A stretch of 64,000 nt of DNA from Pedobacter kyungheensis (GTDB lineage: Bacteria; Bacteroidota; Bacteroidia; Sphingobacteriales; Sphingobacteriaceae): assembly GCF_000812965.1 (NCBI RefSeq), contig NZ_JSYN01000035.1, positions 49,184 to 113,183 on the forward strand, given 5' to 3'. A program made the translations under genes and the position numbers. Positions 9,864-18,687 of the stretch are shown one piece after another. Position 1 is the stretch's first letter. Each line of letters begins with the position of its first letter. The notes below the pieces were generated by a model. It searched no databases. It was given only the letters and a program-made list of their open reading frames with translations, and was not told where the DNA came from.

Positions 9864-10904
9864 TCATCGTCTTTCCAGGTAAATGGTTTTTCCTTCTCGT
9901 CTTTCGTTTACGTTTAAAATATTTTTAAGCACAAAGAGCATGCTTTCTCTATTGAGGGTTGAAATAGTACCGTCAATCTTTTTATCGGCCATTGTGGTAT
10001 CTGGCAAAATCACTTTGTATCCGTAGAGGTTTTCAAATTCGGCAATGATATCTCCGACCCGGGTTTGAGTCATTAATATTTTGTTGCCAATCCATGATGT
10101 TTGAGGTACTGTAGTGGTAACATTTACCATAAACCTGCTGTCTGTACCAAGTCTTGCCATTTCTCCGGGCTTCAGTATTCGCGCTTCTCCACTGGCAATG
10201 GCTTTAACCCTTACTTTACCTTTAATCAAAGTAACTTCGTTTACATTAGGCCGCGATTTCAGGTTGAAAACCGTTCCCAGAACCTCAACCTTAAGTTTAT
10301 TGCTTTGCGCTATAAACAGCTCTCCGTTTTTAACAGCTGATGGATTTTGGTTAAAATGTTTCACTTTAAAGAAAGCTTCGCCCGTAAGTAACACCATACG
10401 GTTTTTAGTCCACTTAAATGCCCTTGGATAGCTTAACGATGAATTTGCATTCATACGCACTTCAGAACCATCGGGGAGCAACACTAATTTTGATTCGCCG
10501 AATGTGGTGTTAATATGTACTGTTGAGTTGAAAAACCAAACGCCAAAAAGGACCAAAAGTAAACTTGCCGCAATACCTGAGCTCCAGATCATGCGACGGA
10601 TGCGTAAACGGCGTTTGTGTACCAAGCCATCAATAGACTGGTTAATCCGATCTAACAAAGCATCAGCCTGAGTAGCAGAAATAACCCGATCCTTACTGCT
10701 TAAAATGATTTGCAGCTGAAGCCTGGCCTGCAAAAATGCGGCTTTGTTATCAGGCTCATCTTTAAGCCAACTTTCCCAAAATTGTACATCCTGTTGATTT
10801 GCTTTTTTGACATAACGCAAAAAATCAGCATCAGCTAAAAAATCTTCTGAATTGAAGTTATTGTAGTTTGAGTTTGGCATAGTTGATTCATGGTTTTTAA
10901 CCAT
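9864..10904 (-). CDS. FecR-family anti-sigma factor
   Basis: Inner-membrane anti-sigma factor. The N-terminal cytoplasmic part (about residues 1-100) contains the WESWLKDEPDN-type helix seen in FecR proteins. One transmembrane helix lies at about 106-126, then a FecR beta domain (TFGESKLVLLPDGSEV, GEAFFKV) and a C-terminal DUF4974-like domain (IIAEFENLYGYKV). It should hold the ECF sigma factor encoded 72 bases upstream until the STN domain of the downstream SusC signals. Two in-frame ATGs are possible (10904 and 10880); the second, starting MPNSNYNN, may be the true one. Confidence 0.92.
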   Translation of the reverse strand: MVKNHESTMPNSNYNNFNSEDFLADADFLRYVKKANQQDVQFWESWLKDEPDNKAAFLQARLQLQIILSSKDRVISATQADALLDRINQSIDGLVHKRRLRIRRMIWSSGIAASLLLVLFGVWFFNSTVHINTTFGESKLVLLPDGSEVRMNANSSLSYPRAFKWTKNRMVLLTGEAFFKVKHFNQNPSAVKNGELFIAQSNKLKVEVLGTVFNLKSRPNVNEVTLIKGKVRVKAIASGEARILKPGEMARLGTDSRFMVNVTTTVPQTSWIGNKILMTQTRVGDIIAEFENLYGYKVILPDTTMADKKIDGTISTLNRESMLFVLKNILNVNERREGKTIYLERR

Positions 10905-10975
10905 TCAACTATACAAACAGCAGAAGTTAAATAATTACCCCACGGAAAATGATTTTTTTTCAGAAAAAAATAAAA

Positions 10976-11569
10976 TCAATGTTTTAACGATACCAAAAGC
11001 GCAATGAGCACTGCTTTTTCAACCTGCAGAATTTCCCTTAATGCTTCCAGTGCTCTGGCGCTCAGCTTATAGGTACCCTTTTTGCTGAGATCCATCATCT
11101 CGGCAATCTGATCATAACTGAGTTCTTCGAAATAGCGCAGATAAATAATTTCTTTTTGTCTGGCCGTTAGCTGATTCATTGCTTCAGCAAGCCTTTGGGC
11201 CTTTTCAGTTTGTTCTTCTTTTAAAATATATTGAGATTCTACGGTAAAATCCATGGCAAAGCCATCACGTTCCTGTAACTCCTGATGCTCAATTTTACCT
11301 TGCTGGTTTCGGTAGTTAATGATGGTATTCCTTAATGAAGAGATGAGGTAATAGCGAACGTTATCGGTATCGCTTAACCGGGCGTGGTTGCTCCATATTT
11401 TTAGAAAAAGATCGTGAATGCAATCCTGAACTGCGTTTTCATCATGTAACAAGCGAATCCCGTACCGAAACAAGGCATCTGCATGTAATCGATAAATTTC
11501 ATTTAAAGCCTGGCGATCGCCCTGCAATAAACGAGACCAAAATTGATTATTACCGGGATTTGCTTTCAA
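10976..11569 (-). CDS. ECF RNA polymerase sigma factor (sigma-70 family)
   Basis: Region 2 (ALFRYGIRLL ... VQDCIHDLFLKIWSN) and region 4 (LTARQKEIIYLRYFEELSYDQIAEMMDLS) are both clear in 197 residues, as in FecI-like Bacteroidota ECF factors. It heads the minus-strand operon with FecR, SusC and SusD and probably drives it. The start is a TTG at 11569: an in-frame stop (TGA) lies directly upstream, and no ATG occurs before region 2, so TTG is the only start that keeps the domain whole. The C-terminal tail is short and leucine-rich. Confidence 0.92.
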   Translation of the reverse strand: MKANPGNNQFWSRLLQGDRQALNEIYRLHADALFRYGIRLLHDENAVQDCIHDLFLKIWSNHARLSDTDNVRYYLISSLRNTIINYRNQQGKIEHQELQERDGFAMDFTVESQYILKEEQTEKAQRLAEAMNQLTARQKEIIYLRYFEELSYDQIAEMMDLSKKGTYKLSARALEALREILQVEKAVLIALLVSLKH

Positions 11570-11755
11570 TCAATTATAAATTTGCAAGCAATTTAGGAAA
11601 TTACCGCTTGCAATAACACATTTTCAATAAAAAAAGCATGTTGGTTTAAACCCTACTGATTCTAAAGGCTAATTTTTAACCATATAAGCCATAACAAGCT
11701 TAAATTGCTTACCTGAATATAGGGCTATTGGTTAAAAAAAGATAATCTGGCTTTC

Positions 11756-14700
11756 TTACTGACTTTTCTTCTCAAAATACTCGCTCGGCATGCAGCCATA
11801 ATACTGCTTAAATGCGGTAGAAAAATACGAGGGCGAATTAAAACCACACATATAGGTAATTTGTGCAATGGTATAGCGCTTGCTCTGCATCAGTTCGACC
11901 GCTTTATTAAATCTAATCCGTTTGATAAAATCAGTTGCCGATTCGCCTGTTATGGCTTTAAATTTTAAATAGAGGTTTGAGCGGCTCATGCCAATCTCCC
12001 TGCTAAATTTGTCTACCGAGAAGTCTGAATCGGAGAGGTATTTTTCTACAATCTCAATCGCTTCTTTTAAAAACTCTTCATCGAGCGTATTAAAAGCCAG
12101 GTTCTGAGGCACAACCTCTTTGTTTCCGCTGTAATATTCCTTTAAACGTTTGCGCGATTTTAACAGGCTGGCAATCTTCGCACCCAGCATATCTACCGAA
12201 AAAGGTTTGGTCATGTAATCGTCGGCACCCATTTCAAGGCCTTTAATTTGCTGGCTCACTTCTGTTTTGGCGGTTAACAACACCACCGGAATGTGCGAGG
12301 TATTGATATTCTGCTTTAATCTTTTACAAAAATGCAAACCATCCAATTCGGGCATCATTACATCACTTACCACCAGGTCGAACTGTTCTTTTTCTAAAAT
12401 GTCCAATGCCATTTTACCATCAAAAGCAGTGGTAATGTCATAACTTTCTTTAAAATAATCCTGCAGATAATCTAAAATTTCCTTGTTGTCATCAACCAGG
12501 AGCAGTTTGCTTCTTTGCCCATCGTTTTCATCAGGTTCAGTGGTTAGTAACTGATCGGTATCAGGCTCGTTATTTCCGGAGAGGGCTTCTTCATCGGTAA
12601 CAATAGAAAGTTCGTAACGGGTAGCTTCAGTTCTTACATCATGCTGATATGCGGCATCATCCATCGGAATGGCAACGGTAAAGCGACTTCCCTTTCCAGG
12701 CTCACTTTCTGCTTTAATTGTTCCGTGGTGCAACTCTACCAGGCTTTTGGTAAAAGCCAGCCCCACGCCCGAGCCTAAATTCATTTCCTGGTTGTTAACC
12801 TGATAAAAGCGATCGAAAACCTTGGCTATTTCGTCGGCAGCAATGCCCACACCGGTATCAGTTACGGTAATAAGGGCATAATTGTTTTGAGTACTGAGTT
12901 CGACATTGATTTTATGATGTGCACGCGTGTACTTGAATGCATTAGACAAGAGGTTGAACAGTATTTTCTCCATGGCATCACTATCGAAGTAGAAGGCTAA
13001 TTTCGCTTCGCTGGAGTAATAGGTGTACTGCACCTCGTTCTTTTCTGATAATGGTTTAAACGACTCGTAAATCTCATGTATAAAGCTCACAATATCGCTT
13101 TTACCTACTTTGAGTTTCCGTGTGCCAGCTTCTGTTTTCCTAAATTCAAACAACTGATCAACCAGGTTATAAAGCCTTTTGGCATTAATGAGCATCATTT
13201 CGTGCCGCTTTGTAATTAACTTATCGGCCGAAGGTTTCTTAATCAGCTCTTCCAGTGGCGCCAGAATAAGGGTAAGCGGGGTTCTTAACTCGTGAGATAC
13301 ATTGGTAAAGAAATCCATTTTTACCTGATTGATGTAACGCACCCGCTCTTTATCAACCCGCTCTAATTTAAGCTGCTGCAAAGCCTTAATCCTTTCGGAA
13401 ATAATGCGATAGGCTATGTAACTGCCGGTACCTGCCAGCGCCAACAGGAGCAGGTAAAACCAGGTAGCATTATACCAGGGCGGGGAAATGATTATTTTCA
13501 TCGACCTTACCGCACTGGTTTCGCCATTTGGCCCCAGGGCCTTAATCAGAAAATTATAGCTGCCCGCCTTCAGGTTATTATAGGTTATTTTTAAATCTTC
13601 GGTACTTAGCCAGTCTTTATCCAAACCATCCAATTTATACAGGTAGCGGGTTCTGTTTGCTGAAATATAATTGAAGGTATTGAAATAGATGGTAAATTGT
13701 TTGTACGCTGAAGCAAATTTGAGTTCGTCGCTCTGATCGATATGGTTATCGAGTATTTTGGTATCGTCGCCGCTGGTTACGTTCTTATTAAAAACAGCCA
13801 GGCCGGTAAACGTTAACTTTAGGGGCAATTGCTGCTGCTTAATACCCGATGGATAGAAATAAGAAAGGCCTTTAATACCACCAAACAACAGCATCCCGTC
13901 TTTTGCCTTACAAAAAGCATAATCGTTAAACTGATTGTTCTGTAAACCATCACTTTCGTCAAAAGCCTGTGTTGTTTTGGTATCGGGATTGTAGCGAATA
14001 AGCCCACGATTGGTAGAAACCCACAAATTACCCTCGTTATCGGGCTGCAGGCCATAAATAGTGCCCTTAACAAAATCTTTCCTATCCTTATAGGTTACAA
14101 AGCTTTGCCGGCCGCCATCGTATAAAATCAGTCCTTCACGCGAACCAATCCAAACCCTCCCCTTTTTATCTTCGGTAATACAACTAATTACCTCATCGTG
14201 CAGCTGCCTGGCGAGGTCGTTATCAAAAAGCAGGTTATCGGGATAGAAAAGTGTAATGCCGTTGGTAGTTCCGATCCAGATCCGGTGTTTGCTATCTTCA
14301 AAAAGGTATGTAATATCATCAGAAGCAGGCCTTTTACCTGCCCTGTCTAAATGGATATGTTCAAAAGTCTGGTTCAGGGGAATAAACTGATCCAGGCCCG
14401 AGCGGGTACCGATCCAGATCCGGCTTTTATAATCTTTCAAAATGGCATAAACCAGATCGCCGGCAATGCTGTTGGGATCGTGCTCGTTATGGCGATATCG
14501 CTTTACGTTACCGGTTGCAGGATTTAAGATGTTAAAACCACCGTTATGCATACCTACAAGCAAATTCTGGTTATCATCAAAGGCGATAGCTTTAATGTTA
14601 TTCGAGCTTAAACTGTTGGCATTGCTTTCGCTACTGGTAAAATAGCTGATGGTATTGGCAGCCCTGTTCCAGTAATTTAAACCTTTATCATTGGTACCAA

Positions 14701-15859
14701 TCCAGAAATTGCCCTTTACATCTTCTTTAATTACGCTGATTACTTCATCATTTAAAGATAAGCGGCCGGTATTCTGACTTAAGAGGTTAAATTTGATATC
14801 GCTTTTGTGGTAGTAATTAACCCCGCCATAAAATGTACCCAGCCAAATGCCGTTTTGCCGGTCTTTAAAAAAGCAACGCACCGAATTCTGACTGATGGTA
14901 TAAGGTTGCGAAATCTGGTGATAATAATTTTCTAAAGTGCTGGTATTGGGATTTAAAACAGATAATCCTTTAAATGTACCCAGCCAGAAATTACCCTCCT
15001 CATCTTTGCCAATACACCTGACATTGTTATCGGCAATGCTATTTTGGGCAGATTGATGGGTAAAAAAAGTAAGCTTAGCATTTTGGCTTTCGTATTTAAT
15101 GAGTCCGTTGCCTTCTGTGGCCACCCACAAATTGCTGCCGTCGATATTTACATCGTTGATGGCCGGTTTATCTACACCTAAGTTTAACTTTTTAAGCCGG
15201 TGGCCTTGTCCGCTAAACTCAAAAAGGCCAACATCGGTACCAATTAACATATTTTTGTTCCAGGCACTGATGTAGGTAATCTTTTTTATACCATGTTCAA
15301 TGGCATCGAAATTAACGGGTTTAAACTGTGCTGCACCAGCTGTAAGCTTAAATACACTGCCCGTAATGGTAGTCGCCCAAATGCTATGGGCTGCATCTTC
15401 TGTAATAGATGAGATATACCACTCGCCCAGGCTACCGGGCAACTTATAATTTGCAAAATCGTCTGATGCATAGTTATAACGGCTAACGCCTTTATTGCCA
15501 CCAATCCACATTAGGCCTTTATGATCGACAAACAAACAACGGATATAATGTGATTGCAGGCCGTTCTTTTCGCCATCTACCGGACGATAAACTTTAAAAC
15601 CTTTGCTATCATACCGGTTTAAGCCATCCTGAGTGGCCATCCAGATAAAGCCCAGGCTATCTTGTTTAATCGAAAAAACGGTACTTTGCGAAAGGCCTTT
15701 ATCGACAGAAATGTTCCTGAAATGCCGGCCATCTACCTGTGCCAGGGCAGCTTGCGAAAACACAAGCAAGGGGATTAATGCAGCGCAAAAGCATACACAG
15801 CCTTTTCTGATCTGATGTTTAATATTTTTTATCATCCCGTAATTATTCTCCTTCAACAT
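11756..15859 (-). CDS. Hybrid two-component system regulator (HTCS): beta-propeller sensor, kinase, receiver and AraC output
   Basis: One-protein sensor-regulator of the type that controls polysaccharide loci. In order: signal peptide, repeated Reg_prop blades (many copies of a W-I-G-T / G-L-x-x-Y pattern, about 45-690) forming the periplasmic propellers, a Y_Y_Y domain (about 700-785), one transmembrane helix (about 795-815), HisKA with SHELRTPLTL (His about 856), HATPase_c (about 960-1075), a receiver domain with VVSDVMMPELDG (Asp about 1165), and an AraC HTH (about 1260-1365). ATGs at 15859 and 15835 are both possible. It lies within the heparin locus and probably senses unsaturated heparin/heparan oligosaccharides, by analogy with HTCS proteins of gut Bacteroides. 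Confidence 0.93.
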   Translation of the reverse strand: MLKENNYGMIKNIKHQIRKGCVCFCAALIPLLVFSQAALAQVDGRHFRNISVDKGLSQSTVFSIKQDSLGFIWMATQDGLNRYDSKGFKVYRPVDGEKNGLQSHYIRCLFVDHKGLMWIGGNKGVSRYNYASDDFANYKLPGSLGEWYISSITEDAAHSIWATTITGSVFKLTAGAAQFKPVNFDAIEHGIKKITYISAWNKNMLIGTDVGLFEFSGQGHRLKKLNLGVDKPAINDVNIDGSNLWVATEGNGLIKYESQNAKLTFFTHQSAQNSIADNNVRCIGKDEEGNFWLGTFKGLSVLNPNTSTLENYYHQISQPYTISQNSVRCFFKDRQNGIWLGTFYGGVNYYHKSDIKFNLLSQNTGRLSLNDEVISVIKEDVKGNFWIGTNDKGLNYWNRAANTISYFTSSESNANSLSSNNIKAIAFDDNQNLLVGMHNGGFNILNPATGNVKRYRHNEHDPNSIAGDLVYAILKDYKSRIWIGTRSGLDQFIPLNQTFEHIHLDRAGKRPASDDITYLFEDSKHRIWIGTTNGITLFYPDNLLFDNDLARQLHDEVISCITEDKKGRVWIGSREGLILYDGGRQSFVTYKDRKDFVKGTIYGLQPDNEGNLWVSTNRGLIRYNPDTKTTQAFDESDGLQNNQFNDYAFCKAKDGMLLFGGIKGLSYFYPSGIKQQQLPLKLTFTGLAVFNKNVTSGDDTKILDNHIDQSDELKFASAYKQFTIYFNTFNYISANRTRYLYKLDGLDKDWLSTEDLKITYNNLKAGSYNFLIKALGPNGETSAVRSMKIIISPPWYNATWFYLLLLALAGTGSYIAYRIISERIKALQQLKLERVDKERVRYINQVKMDFFTNVSHELRTPLTLILAPLEELIKKPSADKLITKRHEMMLINAKRLYNLVDQLFEFRKTEAGTRKLKVGKSDIVSFIHEIYESFKPLSEKNEVQYTYYSSEAKLAFYFDSDAMEKILFNLLSNAFKYTRAHHKINVELSTQNNYALITVTDTGVGIAADEIAKVFDRFYQVNNQEMNLGSGVGLAFTKSLVELHHGTIKAESEPGKGSRFTVAIPMDDAAYQHDVRTEATRYELSIVTDEEALSGNNEPDTDQLLTTEPDENDGQRSKLLLVDDNKEILDYLQDYFKESYDITTAFDGKMALDILEKEQFDLVVSDVMMPELDGLHFCKRLKQNINTSHIPVVLLTAKTEVSQQIKGLEMGADDYMTKPFSVDMLGAKIASLLKSRKRLKEYYSGNKEVVPQNLAFNTLDEEFLKEAIEIVEKYLSDSDFSVDKFSREIGMSRSNLYLKFKAITGESATDFIKRIRFNKAVELMQSKRYTIAQITYMCGFNSPSYFSTAFKQYYGCMPSEYFEKKSQ

Positions 15860-15954
15860 AGCTGATGCCCGATTTAGAAAAGTATGTATTTGGCTTTACT
15901 GCATCAATTTAAACATTTATCATTATTAATGAAACTGTTTTTTGAACAGCTCAC

Positions 15955-16290
15955 ATTCTGACCTCCGGCTTTCTTTTTAACCACAAAGCACACGAAGGAA
16001 AAAGATGCAGAGGACACAGGGTTGGGTGTTTTATTACATCGTCCATTTTACATCTTCCAGCTTTTTCACCACCTAAGACACCTAAGAACACCTGAGGGCA
16101 CCAAGCTTTTAGCTTTAGTCTTTCAGCTTTAAGCTTTTTCACCACCTAAGACACCTAAGAACACCTAAGTAGCAAGCGATATCTTAAGCACCCAGACTTC
16201 TGACCTCCGCCCCCCGACATCCGACTTTTCTTTTAACCGCAAAGTACACAAAGGAAAAAAACGCAGAGGATACAAAGTTGGGTGTTTTAT
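15955..16290. repeat. Dispersed intergenic repeats, left flank of the minisatellite
   Basis: Gene-free DNA made of recurring phrases. Two copies of CACCACCTAAGACACCTAAG followed by AACACCTRAG begin at 16067 and 16140. Two versions of a phrase beginning TTTTAACC(A/G)CAAAG(C/T)ACAC and ending in GTTGGGTGTTTTATTACAT lie at about 15975-16040 and 16234-16302. Short AGCTTTTAGCTTTAG palindromic tracts lie between them. The same phrases recur at 16876-17165. No credible coding potential was seen. Confidence 0.7.
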
Positions 16291-16429
16291 TACATAGTCC
16301 ATTTTACATATTCCATTATCTCAATTATCATCCCCCTGCCCCCTTCAAAGGGGGAAAGATCTACTTTAATCGAGATGCTAATCGAAATCAAAGCTGCATT
16401 TTTTGTATCTCTAAACACCAATGATCCCT

Positions 16430-16872
16430 GTTCAGAACCCCGATGGCACTGTTCCGAACTCCGGCGACCTCGTTCCGAACCTCGACGACACTGTTCCGAA
16501 CCTCAACGACCCCGTTCCGAACTCCGATGACCCTGTTCCGAACACCGACGACCCCGTTCCGAACCCCGGCGACCTCGTTCAGAACCCCGATGGCACTGTT
16601 CAGAACCCCGACGACACTATTCAGAACACCGACTATCCCTGTTCCGAACCCCGATGACACTGTTCCGAACACCAATGACCCCGTTCCGAACACCGGCGAC
16701 CTCGTTCAGAACCCCGGCGACCCCGTTCCGAACCCCGGCGACCTCGTTCCGAACACCGACGACACTGTTCAGAACACCGACTATCCCTGTTCCGAACCTC
16801 GACGACCTCGTTCTGAACCCCGATGGCACTGTTCCGAACACCGACGACCCTGTTCCGAACACCAAATTCACG
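16430..16872. repeat. 21-bp minisatellite, 21 tandem units
   Basis: Tandem array with consensus GTTCCGAACACCGACGACCC plus one base, unit starts at 16430, 16451, 16472 and so on to 16852. A degenerate unit precedes it at about 16409. All units are 21 bp except those at 16619 and 16767, which are 22 bp and both read ...GACTATCCCT. Units vary at a few fixed positions (C/A after GTTC; A/C/T after GAAC). Since 21 is a multiple of three and the unit has no stop, several frames on both strands stay open as heptapeptide repeats (for example VPNTDDP on plus, GVRNEVA on minus). I see no start signal or signal peptide and treat these as non-coding. Confidence 0.9.
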
Positions 16873-16875
16873 ACT

Positions 16876-17165
16876 ATCCACCACCTCAGCACACCTAAGG
16901 GCACCAAGCTTTTAGCTTTAGTCTTTAAGCTTTTTCACCACCTAAGACACCTAAGAACACTTAAGTAGCGGGCGACATCCTCTCAGACTCCAAACTCCAA
17001 ACTCCAAACTCGCTCGACCACCTCAGACACCTAAGCACACCTGAGTAGCAAGCGACATCCCCCTCAAACTCCAAACTCCCAACTCTAAACTCTAAACTCA
17101 CTCGACCACCTCAGACACCTAAGCAATGGGCGATATCCTAAACGCCCAGACTTCCGACCTCCGTC
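16876..17165. repeat. Dispersed intergenic repeats, right flank of the minisatellite
   Basis: Four further copies of the CCACCT(A/C)AG-ACACCTAAG phrase start near 16879, 16937, 17020 and 17104, three of them continuing into GTAGC-RGCGACATCC or GGGCGATATCC. Between them are runs of CAAACTCC / CTAAACT. Together with the left flank this makes six copies around one minisatellite. The island ends about 50 bases before the stop of the sulfatase gene. Confidence 0.7.
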
Positions 17166-17215
17166 TCCGGGCCTCTGACTTTCTAACAAGCAATAAACCG
17201 GTAGCTGGAAGAAAA

Positions 17216-18586
17216 TTATAGGGCTACTGTAAATTGATCGCCATTGCTTTTACACCATTGTTTAAGGTGGTTGCGCATAGCAATCAGTTTCTTTTTATAG
17301 GCTTTATCGACCGCCAGATTTTTAATCTCGCCGGGATCATTGGCTAAATTAAACAGCTGCTCTTTAATCGCTCCTTTATTGTACACGATGTATTTAAAAT
17401 CTTTGGTAATTACGGCGCGTCCGTTAATGCCAAGCAGTTGTTCGTTATCGGCAAAATCAGTTTCAATAACGAGTGTATCGCGCAGGTTTTGAGCTGGATT
17501 GTTTAATCGCTTGCTAATATCCAAACCTTTTAAGTAAGCAGGCTTTTGAATACCAGTTAAACCACAAATTGTGGGGATAATATCTGTTCCATTGCACACC
17601 AGCATTTCATCTGTCCGGGGTTTTAATGAGCCATCCATCTTAGCAATAATAAAAGGAACTTTAGCGGCTTCTTCGTACAAAATCTGTTTCTGGTTCCAGC
17701 TATGCCCGGCATAACCATCGCCATGGTCGGCCGTAAAAATGATGATGGTATTTTTTTCTACGCCATATTTTTTGAGCGAATACAATACCTGATCAATGTA
17801 CTGATCTACTTTTTCTACCAGACGATTGTAGGCCCAGCGGTATTGGCGCCATTTTTCGGGTGTATAATTTACCGATGGATAAGTACGTAAGCCTACTGTT
17901 TTTTGCTGATCGCGTACAATCTGGGGTTCATTAGCTGGAATTTGCCAGTTAGCCGGCAGTGGCGGGCACTGATCTGCAGGCGGGGCATTTTCAAGTACAT
18001 CCATTTTTAAATCTTCATCGCGGGCCCATTCGCAAATATCGTGTGGGTTGAGGAATGAGGCCACCAGTAAAAATGGCTTTTCTTTGTTCTCTTTAATAAA
18101 ACGCGCGCAAAAAGAGGGCGTTGCCCCATCGTTATAATCTAAGAAATTGGTGTTCTCGATGTAGGTAAAACCATGCTGACTCACCTTTTTAGTGGGTACC
18201 GGCAAATGCCATTTCCCCACATAACCAGTTTGATACCCACCCTGCTGAAATATTTTACCCATCATGAGCAGGCTATCGGGCCACTGTCCGTCTTTTTCGG
18301 TTGCGTTGCCTACAAAGCCTGTTTCGAAAGGCATTTTACCACTAAAAATGGCGGTACGCGAAGGAGTGCATAAAGGCTGTGCGCAATAAGCCCTGGTAAA
18401 CCGAACCCCATTTTTGGCCAGCTTATCCATAGCCGGGGTATTCAGGTCCTTGTTACCGGCAATACTCATGGCTTCGGCCGTTTGCTGATCGGTCATAATG
18501 ATCAGAATATTTGGACGCGATTGCTGCTGGGCAGAAAGCTTTTGCAGGCCAATAAGGAAGCTGAGGCAAACCAGAATGAATTTCAT
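17216..18586 (-). CDS. Secreted type I (formylglycine-dependent) sulfatase
   Basis: Family S1 arylsulfatase-type enzyme with signal peptide (to about residue 19). The metal-binding start NILIIMTDQQ (Asp33) and the formylglycine motif CTPSR (Cys73-Arg77) are intact, as is the DHGDGYAGH segment. The Cys form of the motif needs an anaerobic sulfatase-maturating enzyme or an equivalent activator encoded elsewhere. It lies downstream of SusC and SusD in the same orientation and inside a heparin-lyase locus, so removal of O- or N-sulfate from heparin/heparan disaccharides or glucosamine is the most likely role. Which sulfate it removes cannot be told from the sequence. Confidence 0.9.
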   Translation of the reverse strand: MKFILVCLSFLIGLQKLSAQQQSRPNILIIMTDQQTAEAMSIAGNKDLNTPAMDKLAKNGVRFTRAYCAQPLCTPSRTAIFSGKMPFETGFVGNATEKDGQWPDSLLMMGKIFQQGGYQTGYVGKWHLPVPTKKVSQHGFTYIENTNFLDYNDGATPSFCARFIKENKEKPFLLVASFLNPHDICEWARDEDLKMDVLENAPPADQCPPLPANWQIPANEPQIVRDQQKTVGLRTYPSVNYTPEKWRQYRWAYNRLVEKVDQYIDQVLYSLKKYGVEKNTIIIFTADHGDGYAGHSWNQKQILYEEAAKVPFIIAKMDGSLKPRTDEMLVCNGTDIIPTICGLTGIQKPAYLKGLDISKRLNNPAQNLRDTLVIETDFADNEQLLGINGRAVITKDFKYIVYNKGAIKEQLFNLANDPGEIKNLAVDKAYKKKLIAMRNHLKQWCKSNGDQFTVAL

Positions 18587-18687
18587 AGTATAAATATACG
18601 GAACGAATGAAGCAGACTATCTCACCATATCACGGGCACTTTAAATCTTTCACCTGATGGGATAGCTGCTGCAATGATTAACTAATT

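Noticed and set aside
15951..16145. 64-codon minus-strand frame in the repeat island
   Set aside because: Composed of the dispersed phrases (CCACCTAAG, AGCTTTTAGC) and not of coding-like sequence.
16430..16872. Possible CRISPR array
   Set aside because: Units are contiguous 21-mers without spacers, and no cas gene is nearby.
16282..16968. Six overlapping open frames on both strands with heptapeptide repeats (VPNTDDP, GVRNEVA, FRTPATS and others)
   Set aside because: They arise because the minisatellite unit is 21 bp and has no stop. None has a signal peptide, ribosome site or unique sequence, and 22-bp units break each frame.
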